Shown: positions 18,601-25,932, counted from the first letter of the stretch. The stretch: DNA of 64,000 nt from Nitrospirota bacterium (GCA_016214855.1 JACRMT010000005.1:62001-126000); one strand, 5' to 3'. The notes: generated by a model not told the origin, from the letters alone. Numbers and translations are program-made.

Positions 18601-18956
18601 CTTCAGTCGGCAAAGGGTCCCTTGTTGTCGAGGAGGCCATTATTGACAGCGCGCTTATTGAAGTTGTTGCCCAGGGCTCGCTGAATCTCATGGATAACCA
18701 GCTTGATCTGAACGTCATGGTAGCTCCGCTGAGACAGATGAACAAGTTGATCGGAAAGACCCCTATCATCGGTGATCTGTTGGGCGATTCAGTGATCTCA
18801 GTGCCTGTTAAGGTTACGGGAACCCCGGCCGAGCCGAAGGTAACATATCTCTCGCCCTCAGCGATTGCTTCCAGCCTTGCGGGCATGATGAAACGCACCT
18901 TGAACCTGCCGGTGAGCATACTGTCCCCCCTGTTTCCAAAGGCAAGGCAGGAGTAA
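15651..18956 (+). CDS. AsmA/YhdP-family large envelope protein
   Basis: 1101 residues with one N-terminal membrane anchor (LYIAAGLILLIGAVAAFLLP, about 12-31) followed by a long periplasmic beta-rich body. The AsmA-type C-terminal signature is recognisable: VELIAKKGIIYRYKTLDTVLDFLNR, then GSLVVEEAIIDS, QGSLNLMDNQLDLNVMVAPL, and PVKVTGTPAEPKVTY. These proteins are bridge-like lipid or phospholipid transporters between the two membranes of diderm bacteria; exact cargo here is inference. The length is within the range of YhdP/TamB-like members. It follows a small Cys protein gene by 17 nt. Confidence 0.8.
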   Translation: MLSISSKKLLRRLYIAAGLILLIGAVAAFLLPRFISREMVREKIVYILSQSIAGTVTFQEADISVFPLPRVIIRNAGLTIPDKVSGTIRTVTIFPALRPLFRGEVRLAKMQIDEPSFTLRIPAERDDKIETLDEIVVLMRSLTLGAPDIRLSINHGGIVLEKPGRSPVSVKDIWLRAELTNTKDEVVLTIDRLSSTDPGMFLSGAFRVNPSANMIGLEAKGKGLDIPSVRHATLAFADDVPVLLEIFDILRGGTVEQISFVSSGSALADLGKAANMKIKGRLNKGAVMLSRLGLDFRDVSGNCDITEGILQGSELRGELMHSRISDGKLRIGLKGKDAPFQADAAVSADMKDVHAVLNRVVKDPEFHQELGHIRTMDGKAEGRLALGESLASVRAKVDITKLKFSVNYDRVPLPIAVHQGGFSYDDTGVAVKDLAGTIGTSAFSGLAAGLQTGDRAFLRILSGKGTINAAEVHRWLSSYEKLKALPGKITSVSGRFNLSSLAFQGLVMNSQNWDLTLSGTAEKLMITTPLLPGSLTVNSSKFALKTGQLTFSGAGVRFLDASPLISGSLNTSLENVRKADIRLSGMVGPKALQWIKTAFSIPEYIRTDQTIAVSDAHLTWQEKGETAFQGAMRTETGQAVVIELAKGLDRLTISRLELSDAVSKASFSIDLQEKKKQLSFKGRLDTSTAARIITTPQIQGGMVQGDISVGFSERGSSDIIAQGRLRGEKIVLPWKKDLSVMIDSVALNADRGSIIVDSARIRLGEHAVFLKGNATPEAGGVVVDLDISSDRIVWDTVMRSEGDSSRERLQSEKKKKPLNVQGVVRLKAERLDYQGFLIAPFSADVTLNTGRTDVKIGKSRVCGVATIGDISISSDKADPEIGIDLHFDASDQELKPTVTCLSGGRSDATGRFALNGHLKGRGRVEDLKKLVEGKVELIAKKGIIYRYKTLDTVLDFLNRGEELSGQMPDLDKSDLSYELLKVTASVGKGSLVVEEAIIDSALIEVVAQGSLNLMDNQLDLNVMVAPLRQMNKLIGKTPIIGDLLGDSVISVPVKVTGTPAEPKVTYLSPSAIASSLAGMMKRTLNLPVSILSPLFPKARQE

Positions 18957-19028
18957 GAGGCTGAACCTTGCCGGAACTCACGGGGTTCATGGAAAGTCAG
19001 CTTAAGGCACGGCTATCATCCGACTGCG

Positions 19029-19871
19029 TTAGTTCTTTGCCTTCTTCTCTATCTGGCTAAGGATGCCGTGCAGCATATTCAACTCCCAGTCTGTGAGGCC
19101 TGCGCGGGCGATGAAGTGCTTCAGGTTCTGCATGATCTTTGCCTCGATATCCCGGTCACCGCGCGGAATGTATTCAAGCAGTTTCAGTATTTCTGCCATG
19201 CGATCGTAGAGTGTATGTATCTCTTCGTAACTGACGAGCTGTGTACCGAACTCCCCTGATTCCATCATCCTTGGCGACGGTTTCTTCCTGCTGTTTCTCG
19301 TTCTGCTTTTTTCTGCCAACCCCTGATCCCCAACCCCTGACTCCTGACTTTCATATCCCGCCTTCAAAAGCTCATAGGCAACGATCAATACAGCCTGCGC
19401 AAGGTTCAGCGATCTGTGCTCTTTGCTCGTCGGGATCGTGAGCAGGAGACCGCATTCGTCAACCTCTTCGTTAAGGAGTCCCTTGGCTTCTCTGCCGAAA
19501 AGTATAGCGACCTTGCCTGCCTTTGCCCTCTCAATGATCTTTTTTGCCCCCTGCTCAAGCGGAAGGATCATGCCCCTGCGCTTGCCGGTCCTCCTGCTGG
19601 TGCCGACCACAATCGCCTTGTCCGCTATCGCGCTCCTGAAATCGGGATATGATCGTGCTGTTTCCAGAACATCAAGGGCATTGCAGGCGAACCAGCGGGC
19701 CTCATCCGTAAGCTGTGAAGGAGGGTTCACCATGCAGAGGTTCATAAAACCCATATTTTTTATCGCACGGGCAGAAGCGCCGATGTTGCCCGATTCCTTT
19801 GGTTCGACAAGAACAAAGGAGACATTGTCTTTCCAGTTTACCATACAGTAGTTTATCAATTTTCTGGCCAT
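19029..19871 (-). CDS. trmJ: TrmJ-like tRNA (cytidine/uridine-2'-O)-methyltransferase (SPOUT family)
   Basis: A SAM-dependent 2'-O-methyltransferase of the SpoU/TrmJ type, expected to modify position 32 of tRNA. Family motifs are VLVEPKESGNIGASARAIKNMG (near residue 21), VVGTSRR, AILFGREAKGLLNEEV (near 120) and IPTSKEHRSLNLAQAV (near 148), the SAM-binding knot. The C-terminal helical extension typical of TrmJ is present (FIARAGLTDWELNMLHGI). Between them, residues about 178-205 form a low-complexity insert encoded by a period-7 repeat array at 19317-19352, unlike the rest of the protein. It probably lies in a surface loop. The first ATG gives 280 residues; an internal start at MVNWKDN is possible. 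Confidence 0.85.
   Translation of the reverse strand: MARKLINYCMVNWKDNVSFVLVEPKESGNIGASARAIKNMGFMNLCMVNPPSQLTDEARWFACNALDVLETARSYPDFRSAIADKAIVVGTSRRTGKRRGMILPLEQGAKKIIERAKAGKVAILFGREAKGLLNEEVDECGLLLTIPTSKEHRSLNLAQAVLIVAYELLKAGYESQESGVGDQGLAEKSRTRNSRKKPSPRMMESGEFGTQLVSYEEIHTLYDRMAEILKLLEYIPRGDRDIEAKIMQNLKHFIARAGLTDWELNMLHGILSQIEKKAKN
19317..19352. repeat. Degenerate 7-bp tandem array, in frame inside the TrmJ-like gene
   Basis: Five contiguous period-7 units on the plus strand: AACCCCT, GATCCCC, AACCCCT, GACTCCT, GACTTTC. They encode the low-complexity loop between the SPOUT knot and the C-terminal helices of the methyltransferase. The unit differs in sequence from other arrays in the window but shares the period. 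Confidence 0.7.
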
Positions 19872-19946
19872 ATTTTCAGGGATTCCGATTCTTTACAAAG
19901 GCTCTGCTATGCTTTATTATGTACCCATGCTGCAAGGGATTTTTGC

Positions 19947-21677
19947 ATGAAAACGCTTCGCATTGCGCTCGCTCAGATGAACTCAACGGTCGGCGACCTG
20001 AAGGGTAATTCCCGCAAGATCATCTCCTTTATCGGGAAGGCAAAGAAGCAGAAGGCTGATGTTATTGCCTTTCCCGAGCTTGCGATAACCGGGTACCCGC
20101 CGGAAGACCTTCTTCTTAAACCTCAATTTATTGCCGACAACAAGGAAGCGCTCAAAAAGATCATCAGTAAAACAACAGGCATTGCCGCTGTCATAGGTTT
20201 TGTCGACAGCTTGAATAGCAACCTGTATAACGCTGCTGCGGTAATAGCAGACGGCAGGATGAAGGACAGTTATCACAAGATCCTGCTGCCGAACTACGGT
20301 GTCTTTGATGAGGTCCGCTATTTCAGGCCGGGGAGCCGTTTCCCGCTTTATACGCTTAATGGCATCAAGGCAGGTATAAACATCTGCGAGGACATATGGC
20401 ACAGGAACGGTCCTGCCCTGACTCAGTCAAGGGCAGGTGCGGATATTATTATTAACATCAATGCATCTCCGTATGAGATGGGGAAACCGGCGATAAGAGA
20501 AAAGATCCTTGAAGAGCGGTCGCGCGAAAACAGGGTCTTCATTGCATATCTGAATGCTGTGGGCGGTCAGGACGAGCTTGTCTTCGATGGCTGCAGCATG
20601 GTCTATGATTACGAGGGCAGATTGATCGCCCGGGCAGCACAGTTCGAAGAGGCCATGCTGCTGCTCGATATCGATGTGAGCAGAGAGCAGAGATATCGAA
20701 AGGACCTTCTGCCTGTGGATACTGGGCAGACGGGACCCCCTCGCTCTATCAGGAAGATCAGCATTGCTCTCCCTGACCATGCAGCGAGAAAGTCTTTACC
20801 CTTGCCGCTGACAGAATCATTCAAGGAAAGGGAAGAAGAGGTTTATCAGGCGCTGGTATTGGGCACTGCTGACTATGTGAGGAAGAACGGGTTTAAGGGC
20901 GTTGTGATCGGCATGAGCGGCGGCATCGACTCATCGCTTGTTGCGGCCATAGCAGTTGATGCGATTGGCAGCGAGAACGTGACCGGCATATTCATGCCTT
21001 CGCCCTATACCTCAAAGGAGAGCAGAGAAGACGCTGAACAGCTCGCGAAGAACCTCGGCATTAAGCTCAAAGATCTTCCGATCAGAGGGATCATGGCAAG
21101 CTACATGAAGGTTCTGGACCCTCACTTCAAGGGCAGGGGAAGGGATACCACGGAAGAGAACCTCCAGGCGCGCATACGCGGCAATCTGCTTATGGCGCTC
21201 TCGAACAAGTTCGGCTGGCTGGTGCTGACCACAGGCAATAAATCAGAGATGAGCGTAGGGTACGCAACGCTCTATGGTGATATGGCGGGCGGATTTGCGG
21301 TGATCAAGGATGTCCCAAAAACCCTGGTATATGATATCTGCAGGTGGCGCAATGCAGTTAACAAGCAAAAGATCATTCCGGAGAGGGTCCAGGTAAAGGA
21401 GCCAACTGCAGAGCTGAAGCCGAACCAGAAGGACACAGACTCGCTCCCTCCGTATGATCAGCTTGATCCGGTGCTTAAGGCATACATCGAATATGAACTC
21501 AGTTTTGATCATATCCTTGATCTCGGCGTATCCCAGGAGCAGACAAAACGGGTCATAGGCATGGTTGACAGAAGTGAGTACAAAAGAAGGCAGTCTCCTC
21601 CCGGCATCAAGATAACAGCGCGGGCCTTTGGACGGGACTGGCGGTTTCCGATAACGAACAGGTACAGGAGTTACTGA
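19947..21677 (+). CDS. nadE: Glutamine-hydrolysing NAD+ synthase
   Basis: Catalyses the last step of NAD synthesis, deamido-NAD + Gln + ATP to NAD. The N-terminal nitrilase domain (about 1-260) has the Glu-Lys-Cys triad: E in FPELAITGYPPEDLL, K in YHKILLPNYGVFDE, C in INICEDIW. The C-terminal synthetase domain has the ATP pyrophosphatase loop GMSGGIDSSLVAAIA (about 324), then YTSKES, TTGNKSEMSVGYATLYGDMAGG and the C-terminal PPGIKITARAFGRDWRFPITN. At 576 residues it is a full-length bifunctional enzyme that can use glutamine directly. It starts 75 nt from the divergent trmJ-like gene. Confidence 0.95.
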   Translation: MKTLRIALAQMNSTVGDLKGNSRKIISFIGKAKKQKADVIAFPELAITGYPPEDLLLKPQFIADNKEALKKIISKTTGIAAVIGFVDSLNSNLYNAAAVIADGRMKDSYHKILLPNYGVFDEVRYFRPGSRFPLYTLNGIKAGINICEDIWHRNGPALTQSRAGADIIININASPYEMGKPAIREKILEERSRENRVFIAYLNAVGGQDELVFDGCSMVYDYEGRLIARAAQFEEAMLLLDIDVSREQRYRKDLLPVDTGQTGPPRSIRKISIALPDHAARKSLPLPLTESFKEREEEVYQALVLGTADYVRKNGFKGVVIGMSGGIDSSLVAAIAVDAIGSENVTGIFMPSPYTSKESREDAEQLAKNLGIKLKDLPIRGIMASYMKVLDPHFKGRGRDTTEENLQARIRGNLLMALSNKFGWLVLTTGNKSEMSVGYATLYGDMAGGFAVIKDVPKTLVYDICRWRNAVNKQKIIPERVQVKEPTAELKPNQKDTDSLPPYDQLDPVLKAYIEYELSFDHILDLGVSQEQTKRVIGMVDRSEYKRRQSPPGIKITARAFGRDWRFPITNRYRSY

Positions 21678-21705
21678 TGCGTCTGGCGCAAAGAAGTTCA
21701 AAAGC

Positions 21706-22089
21706 ATGAAGATATTGGCTAATAAATCCCTCCTATCCTCTCCCCATTCGGGGACAGGCCTTTGCCAAAGGGAGGTATCATGCCCCTCTTTGGCAAAGAG
21801 GGGTGAGGGGAGATTTTTTAAGTGTGTAAATTTACTTGTGACCCTATTGCTAAACATGACTGTGGTGGTGGGTTTTCTGTCCTTTGCCCTGCTTTCCCAC
21901 GCATCTGAAAAGGATGCGTTTGTTTTCAAAAAGCAGCCTGAACTTCAGCAGATCAAGCCGAAAAAACCGGTAAAGATTAAGCTCAGGCGGTCGCCGAAGG
22001 ACGAGTACACCTGGGAGCTTAGCGGCGATGATGCTGACGAGATCGTAAAGGCCGACAGAAGACTGCGGAAAATGCTTAATCTGAAGTGA
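21706..22089 (+). CDS. Hypothetical small exported protein; 5' part of the frame is a dispersed repeat
   Basis: The C-terminal half reads as a small exported protein: a hydrophobic segment (about residues 44-64, ending FALLSHASEKD) followed by about 60 charged residues (KPVKIKLRRSPKDEYTWELS, then EIVKADRRLRKMLNLK). No family is recognised. The frame is open from 21706, but codons 6-38 lie in a palindromic dispersed repeat (21722-21818) and give an unlikely N-terminus. The real start is probably GTG near 21837 or ATG near 21856, neither with a clear ribosome site. It sits between nadE and rsmI on the same strand. Confidence 0.5.
   Translation: MKILANKSLLSSPHSGTGLCQREVSCPSLAKRGEGRFFKCVNLLVTLLLNMTVVVGFLSFALLSHASEKDAFVFKKQPELQQIKPKKPVKIKLRRSPKDEYTWELSGDDADEIVKADRRLRKMLNLK
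21722..21818. repeat. Dispersed palindromic element, copy A
   Basis: Contains TAAATCCCTCCTA at the left, a hairpin-forming CCTTTGCCAAAGG, then CCCCTCTTTGGCAAAGAGGGG and GAGGGGAGATTT at the right. Copy B at 24996-25072 is the same element in the opposite orientation. Copy A has about 18 extra bases (near 21740-21757) that copy B lacks. It overlaps the start of the small exported-protein frame. Confidence 0.8.
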
Positions 22090-22132
22090 ACAGAATGCGC
22101 ATTGCCCTCCCTTATGCCTCTGTCCTCCCCGG

Positions 22133-22969
22133 ATGCCCTTATTCGATATGAAAGGCACGCTCTACATCGTCTCGACACCTATCGGCAACCTTGAGGATAT
22201 TACGCTGCGTGCCTTGCGCATCCTCAAAGAGGTTGACCTCATTGCAGCAGAGGATACCCGTCATTCGCTTAAATTGCTGAACCACTTTAATATCAGGAAA
22301 CCGCTTGTCAGCTACTGGGGAGAGAAAGAGAAGGTCAAGGCTGAAGAAACGCTCCAGCGACTGAAGGACGGCCAGTCTGTTGCCCTTATATCGGATGCCG
22401 GCACGCCCGGCATTTCAGACCCTGGAACCGTGCTCATAGGAAAGGCGATTGAAGAGGGCATAAGGGTTGTTCCTGTTCCGGGACCGTCTGCAGTAATAAC
22501 AGCGCTCTCTCTTTCAGGATTTTCGACTGAGGAATTCACCTTCTGCGGTTTTCTTCCTGCAAAGGAAACACAGAGGAGAAAGGCGCTTGAACAGGTCAGC
22601 CTTGAACAGCGCACGCTTGTATTCTACGAGGCCCCGCATCGGATCCTTGAGACGATCGCAGACATTGCGGAGATGATGGGAGAGCGAAAGGTCGTTGTGA
22701 TCAGAGAGCTGACCAAGCTCCATGAAGAGGTCTTCCGCGGCACGGTTCCTGCAGTTCTGGATGGCCTGGAGCATTCGACCATTGCCGGAGAATATGTGAT
22801 CATTCTTGAAGGAAGGCCTGAAAAAGGGGAGCTGCATATGGATGACGCCCTGAAAGAGGTCAGAGAATTGATGAGAAAAGGGCTGGGTAGAAAGGAATCA
22901 GTGAAGAAGATCGCAGAGGCATATGGGTTCAGCAAGAAAGAACTGTACGACAGAAGTCTTGAAGGCTAA
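22133..22969 (+). CDS. rsmI: 16S rRNA (cytidine1402-2'-O)-methyltransferase RsmI
   Basis: A tetrapyrrole-methylase-fold, SAM-dependent enzyme that methylates the ribose of C1402 in 16S rRNA. Diagnostic motifs are GTLYIVSTPIGNLEDIT (start of the fold), AAEDTRHSLKLLNHF, SYWGEKE, LISDAGTPGISDPG and VPVPGPSAVITALSLSG. FYEAPHRILET and RELTKLHEEVFRG follow, with the usual C-terminal helix-turn-helix (GLGRKESVKKIAEAYGFSKKELYD). The first ATG (22133) adds five residues before MKGTLYIVS. The ATG at 22148 matches the usual family start and may be the true one. Confidence 0.93.
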   Translation: MPLFDMKGTLYIVSTPIGNLEDITLRALRILKEVDLIAAEDTRHSLKLLNHFNIRKPLVSYWGEKEKVKAEETLQRLKDGQSVALISDAGTPGISDPGTVLIGKAIEEGIRVVPVPGPSAVITALSLSGFSTEEFTFCGFLPAKETQRRKALEQVSLEQRTLVFYEAPHRILETIADIAEMMGERKVVVIRELTKLHEEVFRGTVPAVLDGLEHSTIAGEYVIILEGRPEKGELHMDDALKEVRELMRKGLGRKESVKKIAEAYGFSKKELYDRSLEG

Positions 22970-22983
22970 AGAGGAGATCGATA

Positions 22984-24102
22984 ATGGCAAAGGTTTATTT
23001 TGCATCGGCACGGGCCAGAAAATGGAAATATGATGACAGCATGCCGGGGAAACTTGAGCACCTCCTGAAAGAGATAGGTCTGATGAACTATTTCAGTCCA
23101 GAAGAATGGATCGCGGTGAAGACACACTTTGGCTCAGAGGGCGCTCACCGGATCGTGAGGCCTGTTTTTCTCAGAAAGGTTGTTGATGCGCTCAAGCGGA
23201 TCGGCGCAAAACCCTTTGTTACGGACACGGTTCGGATAAAAGGGCTGGACTATCTTGAGGTGGCAAACCAGAACGGCATCAATCATCTGAGTGTCGGAGC
23301 CCCTCTTGTGATCGCTGACGGCCTGTACGGCAATGACAGCATCATGGTCAAGGCTGGCGAGATTCTTGGCCAGATAGCGGTGGCATCGCTGGTCCATGAT
23401 GTGCCTGCCATGGTCGTCTGCTCCCACGTTAAGGGCCATATCAACGCCGGGTACGCAGGAGCCATAAAGAACCTTGCCATGGGAGGCGTGAGCAGTTCGC
23501 ATCGCACCTGCGGCTGGAAATGCGGTAGAGGGGCAATGCATACAATCGGCGAAGGGGAACTGGTCTGGGACTCTGACAAATGCGAACTCTGTCTTCAGTG
23601 CAAGGAAGTCTGCCCGCTTGATGCCATTACCTTCAAGGATGACGAGATCGTCTGGAACCGCGACATCTGCTGGAGGTGCGGAAGGTGTGAGAGGGTCTGC
23701 CAAAATGAGTCGCTGACCCTGCCTGGTGATGACCAGCGGTTTATGCGCTCGCTGGCTGAGGCTGCAAAGGCGGTAATTGGAACGTTTGAACCGAGGAAGA
23801 TCATCTATATCAACTTTTTGACCGAGATTCAGCCTGAGTGCGATTGCATGCCATCTGCAGACGTCCCGGTAATCCAGGATTTAGGTATCCTGATATCTGA
23901 GGATCTGGTGGCAATAGAGCAGGCAAGCATTGATATGCTGTTACATGCAGGGCCGCTTGAGCAGTCCCTTGCTGCTGACCGGAACCTTCAGAAGGGTGAC
24001 GATATATTCATGAAACTGCATGCCAAGCCCTATATACTGCAGGTGGAGGAGGCTGAAAGGCTCGGCCTTGGGTCACGGCAATACGAATTGGCAGAAATCT
24101 GA
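22984..24102 (+). CDS. DUF362 protein with two 4Fe-4S motifs
   Basis: 372 residues, with the DUF362 fold from the N-terminus (VYFASARARKWKYDDSMPGK, VKTHFGSEGAHRIVRP, VTDTVRIKGLDYLEVANQNG). A ferredoxin insert (about 195-240) carries CELCLQCKEVCPLDAITF and CWRCGRCERVCQNE. The domain is widespread in anaerobes and its biochemical role is unsettled, so I only infer a redox or metal-cofactor function. GAGGAGATC is a good ribosome site before 22984. It follows rsmI by 14 nt, probably co-transcribed. A perfect 10-bp hairpin lies just after the stop. Confidence 0.85.
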   Translation: MAKVYFASARARKWKYDDSMPGKLEHLLKEIGLMNYFSPEEWIAVKTHFGSEGAHRIVRPVFLRKVVDALKRIGAKPFVTDTVRIKGLDYLEVANQNGINHLSVGAPLVIADGLYGNDSIMVKAGEILGQIAVASLVHDVPAMVVCSHVKGHINAGYAGAIKNLAMGGVSSSHRTCGWKCGRGAMHTIGEGELVWDSDKCELCLQCKEVCPLDAITFKDDEIVWNRDICWRCGRCERVCQNESLTLPGDDQRFMRSLAEAAKAVIGTFEPRKIIYINFLTEIQPECDCMPSADVPVIQDLGILISEDLVAIEQASIDMLLHAGPLEQSLAADRNLQKGDDIFMKLHAKPYILQVEEAERLGLGSRQYELAEI

Positions 24103-24140
24103 TAAAAAAATGCTGCTGTCCGTGGAATATGGACAGCAGC
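24103..24140 (-). terminator. Terminator-like hairpin oriented for minus-strand transcripts
   Basis: GCTGCTGTCC (24112-24121) pairs perfectly with GGACAGCAGC (24131-24140) around a 9-nt loop. The U-run lies only on the minus-strand side (seven A at 24104-24110 on the plus strand). It could still act as a 3' stabiliser for the plus-strand DUF362 transcript. Confidence 0.5.
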
Positions 24141-24262
24141 TTAGGGGAGGTAACGAGGCGCTTACTGATTATATGTAACCAGAATAGTACTGACTTGTCA
24201 AGAAAAATATACAGGCTGACTGTTAATTATAATTTTAGAAAAAAGCACGGAGGTGATCTGCC

Positions 24263-24931
24263 ATGTTTGATATCAAAAAAGTTTCCATTTTCAATACGTT
24301 AAGCGCTGAGGAGGTGAGAGAGCTATCCCGATACCTTCTGTCCGAGACCTTTGCAAAGAAAGAGTCGATATTCTCTGAGGGTGACCCTTCAGAGTGGCTC
24401 TACATTGTAAAAACAGGCAAGGCCAAGATCACCAAGCTGTCGAATGAAGGCAAGGAGATCATCCTTGAGATCATTTCGCCTTATGAGATGTTCGGGGGCA
24501 TTGCGGTTGTTCGTGGATTCCCCTACCCGGCGAATGCTGTTGCGATGGAAGACAGCGAGATGCTGAAGATCTCTCGGAAGAACCTTCTTTCCCTCATGGA
24601 TAAATTGCCGAATCTTATGTACTGCATGGCAATGAATATTGGGGACAGGATTAAGGACACTCATGAAACCCTGAAAAGCATTGCCCTTGAAAAGGTCGAA
24701 TCGAGGATCGCATCGCTCCTGATCAAGCTATCCGAAAAATCGGGAGAGAAGGTTGCCGAAGGCGTTGCAATTAACATGAAGCTGACCAAGCAGGATATTG
24801 CAGAGATGGTCGGTACAACCGTCGAGACATCCATAAGGACCATGAGCAAGCTTGCCAAGGCAGGTCTGGTTGTTTCAAAGTCCGGGAAGATCGTCATCAG
24901 GGACCTCGAAAAACTGAGATCCCTGACCTGA
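24263..24931 (+). CDS. Crp/Fnr-family transcriptional regulator
   Basis: 222 residues. The N-terminal cyclic-nucleotide-binding-type sensor domain (about 1-120) includes FAKKESIFSEGDPSEWLYIVKTGKAKI and EMFGGIAVVRGFPYPANA. A long dimer helix leads to a C-terminal winged helix (about 150-220) with LTKQDIAEMVGTTVETSIRTMSKLAKAGLV. There are no N-terminal Cys residues for an FNR-type Fe-S cluster, so the ligand is unknown. A perfect ribosome site (GGAGGTGAT) precedes the ATG. Two ATGA-N6-TCAT palindromes about 640 and 700 nt downstream resemble sites of this family and might be its operators (inference). Confidence 0.88.
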   Translation: MFDIKKVSIFNTLSAEEVRELSRYLLSETFAKKESIFSEGDPSEWLYIVKTGKAKITKLSNEGKEIILEIISPYEMFGGIAVVRGFPYPANAVAMEDSEMLKISRKNLLSLMDKLPNLMYCMAMNIGDRIKDTHETLKSIALEKVESRIASLLIKLSEKSGEKVAEGVAINMKLTKQDIAEMVGTTVETSIRTMSKLAKAGLVVSKSGKIVIRDLEKLRSLT

Positions 24932-24995
24932 TTGCATCTATAGTGCTTCCTCTCTCACTCTTTGTAACAGATGTGATAAGAATTTTCTTTGAACA

Positions 24996-25072
24996 AATCT
25001 CCCCTCGCCCCTCTTTGCCAAAGAGGGGTTACGAATGCCTCCCTTTAGCAAAGGGAGGTTAGGAGGGATTTA
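24996..25072. repeat. Dispersed palindromic element, copy B (inverted relative to copy A)
   Basis: Reading the minus strand gives TAAATCCCTCCTAACCTCCC at the left and CCCCTCTTTGGCAAAGAGGGG then GAGGGGAGATTT at the right, matching copy A nearly base for base. It holds two nested palindromes of about 20 bp each. It fills the gap between the convergent Crp/Fnr and heme-oxidase-like genes. Confidence 0.8.
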
Positions 25073-25086
25073 AGGATTACCCCTCC

Positions 25087-25503
25087 TTATCTCTGGGGCG
25101 GCGGTGCGGCAGGCAGCAGGGTTGCCAGCATGTTGTAGAAGAAGATGCCGATCGAAAAGGCATGGGCAATGCCTGCAAGCGTTGCGATCGTGATGTAGCT
25201 CGATGTTGGGCTCAGCACATTCATCGTGTAGAAGAGCAGCATCACGATAAGGCTCGCATTGGCTATCCAGAACTGCAGTTCTGCAAGCCTGGGCGACTTG
25301 AGAAACTTGCCTGCGAACTTCGGCAGGATATGGTAGCCGACACCGTAGATCATCATCGATACCCAACCCAGCATGTTCAGGTGCGAGTGCACGAATTTGA
25401 AAGAAAGCGCCCGCGGATGATGAAGCATCACAATGCCCAGTATTGTCGAAACCGCAAGGTACATGATGCTCATGATGATGAAGTTTTTTACGAATCTGTC
25501 CAT
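25087..25503 (-). CDS. Small membrane protein resembling a fragment of heme-copper oxidase subunit I
   Basis: 138 residues with four predicted membrane helices (about 8-27, 42-60, 78-96, 106-128). The motif VHSHLNMLGWVSMMIYGVGYHILPKF recalls the His-bearing helices of cbb3/NorB-type subunit I, with several His (MLHH, HSH, YH, AH) that could ligate heme. Full-length subunit I is about 450-550 residues, so this is a stand-alone mini-protein rather than a complete oxidase. The C-terminus ends in a Pro-rich tail, with no sign of a broken longer gene. AGGAGGGAATATG gives the start. The homology is a pattern-level judgement. Confidence 0.6.
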   Translation of the reverse strand: MDRFVKNFIIMSIMYLAVSTILGIVMLHHPRALSFKFVHSHLNMLGWVSMMIYGVGYHILPKFAGKFLKSPRLAELQFWIANASLIVMLLFYTMNVLSPTSSYITIATLAGIAHAFSIGIFFYNMLATLLPAAPPPQR

Positions 25504-25568
25504 ATTCCCTCCTCAGGATACTGTTATGATTTCTGCTTACATCATAAAACAGAATGAACAGGGTGTCT

Positions 25569-25582
25569 ATGATGAACGTCAT
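25569..25582. promoter_or_regulatory. Candidate Crp/Fnr-type operator, site 1
   Basis: ATGATGAACGTCAT, an ATGA-N6-TCAT palindrome, has the layout of Crp/Fnr family half-sites (TGA-N6-TCA). It lies between the divergent heme-oxidase-like and DUF1858 genes. Confidence 0.35.
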
Positions 25583-25633
25583 ACGTCAATGATCATGCTC
25601 TTCAATACATCCTTATAAACCGGCGGTGCCCAT

Positions 25634-25647
25634 ATGATGAAGGTCAT
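25634..25647. promoter_or_regulatory. Candidate Crp/Fnr-type operator, site 2
   Basis: ATGATGAAGGTCAT differs from site 1 at one base and lies 65 bp downstream in the same intergenic region. Two near-identical palindromes in one divergent promoter region make chance less likely, though neither is an exact FNR or CRP consensus. Confidence 0.35.
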
Positions 25648-25716
25648 AGTATCCGTCTGTATCATGAGGTAGAATAAAAAACAGAAAAGCGAATAATTTC
25701 CAGGGAGGATAACGAA

Positions 25717-25932
25717 ATGGCAACAACGGATAAGAAGATAGTGACAAAGGAAACTCTTATAGGAGATGTTATCAGGGATGTGCCGGGAGCAAAGGACATC
25801 ATACAGAAGTATTTCGGCGGCGGGTGCTTCACCTGCCCTGGCATCAACGTGGAGTCGCTTTCGTTCGGCGCCATGATGCACAATCTTGACCCGGACAAGA
25901 TCGTCAAAGAAATTAACGAACTGGAGGGATGA
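25717..25932 (+). CDS. DUF1858 redox-disulfide domain protein
   Basis: 71 residues forming one DUF1858 domain, the small helical domain often found beside hybrid-cluster-protein or sulfur-redox genes. The pattern is TLIGDVIRDVPGAKDIIQKYF, then the CxxC motif GGCFTCPG (about residues 37-43), then helices ending KIVKEINELE. The CxxC suggests thiol-disulfide or metal chemistry; its partner is unknown. AGGGAGGATAACG is a good ribosome site. The stop overlaps the start of a 43-residue Cys-rich gene (ATGA), so the two are translationally coupled. Confidence 0.85.
   Translation: MATTDKKIVTKETLIGDVIRDVPGAKDIIQKYFGGGCFTCPGINVESLSFGAMMHNLDPDKIVKEINELEG

Noticed and set aside
25070..25582. 170-codon minus-strand frame overlapping the heme-oxidase-like gene
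   Set aside because: Same strand, different frame; composition is implausible, and the other frame has clear membrane helices and a ribosome site.
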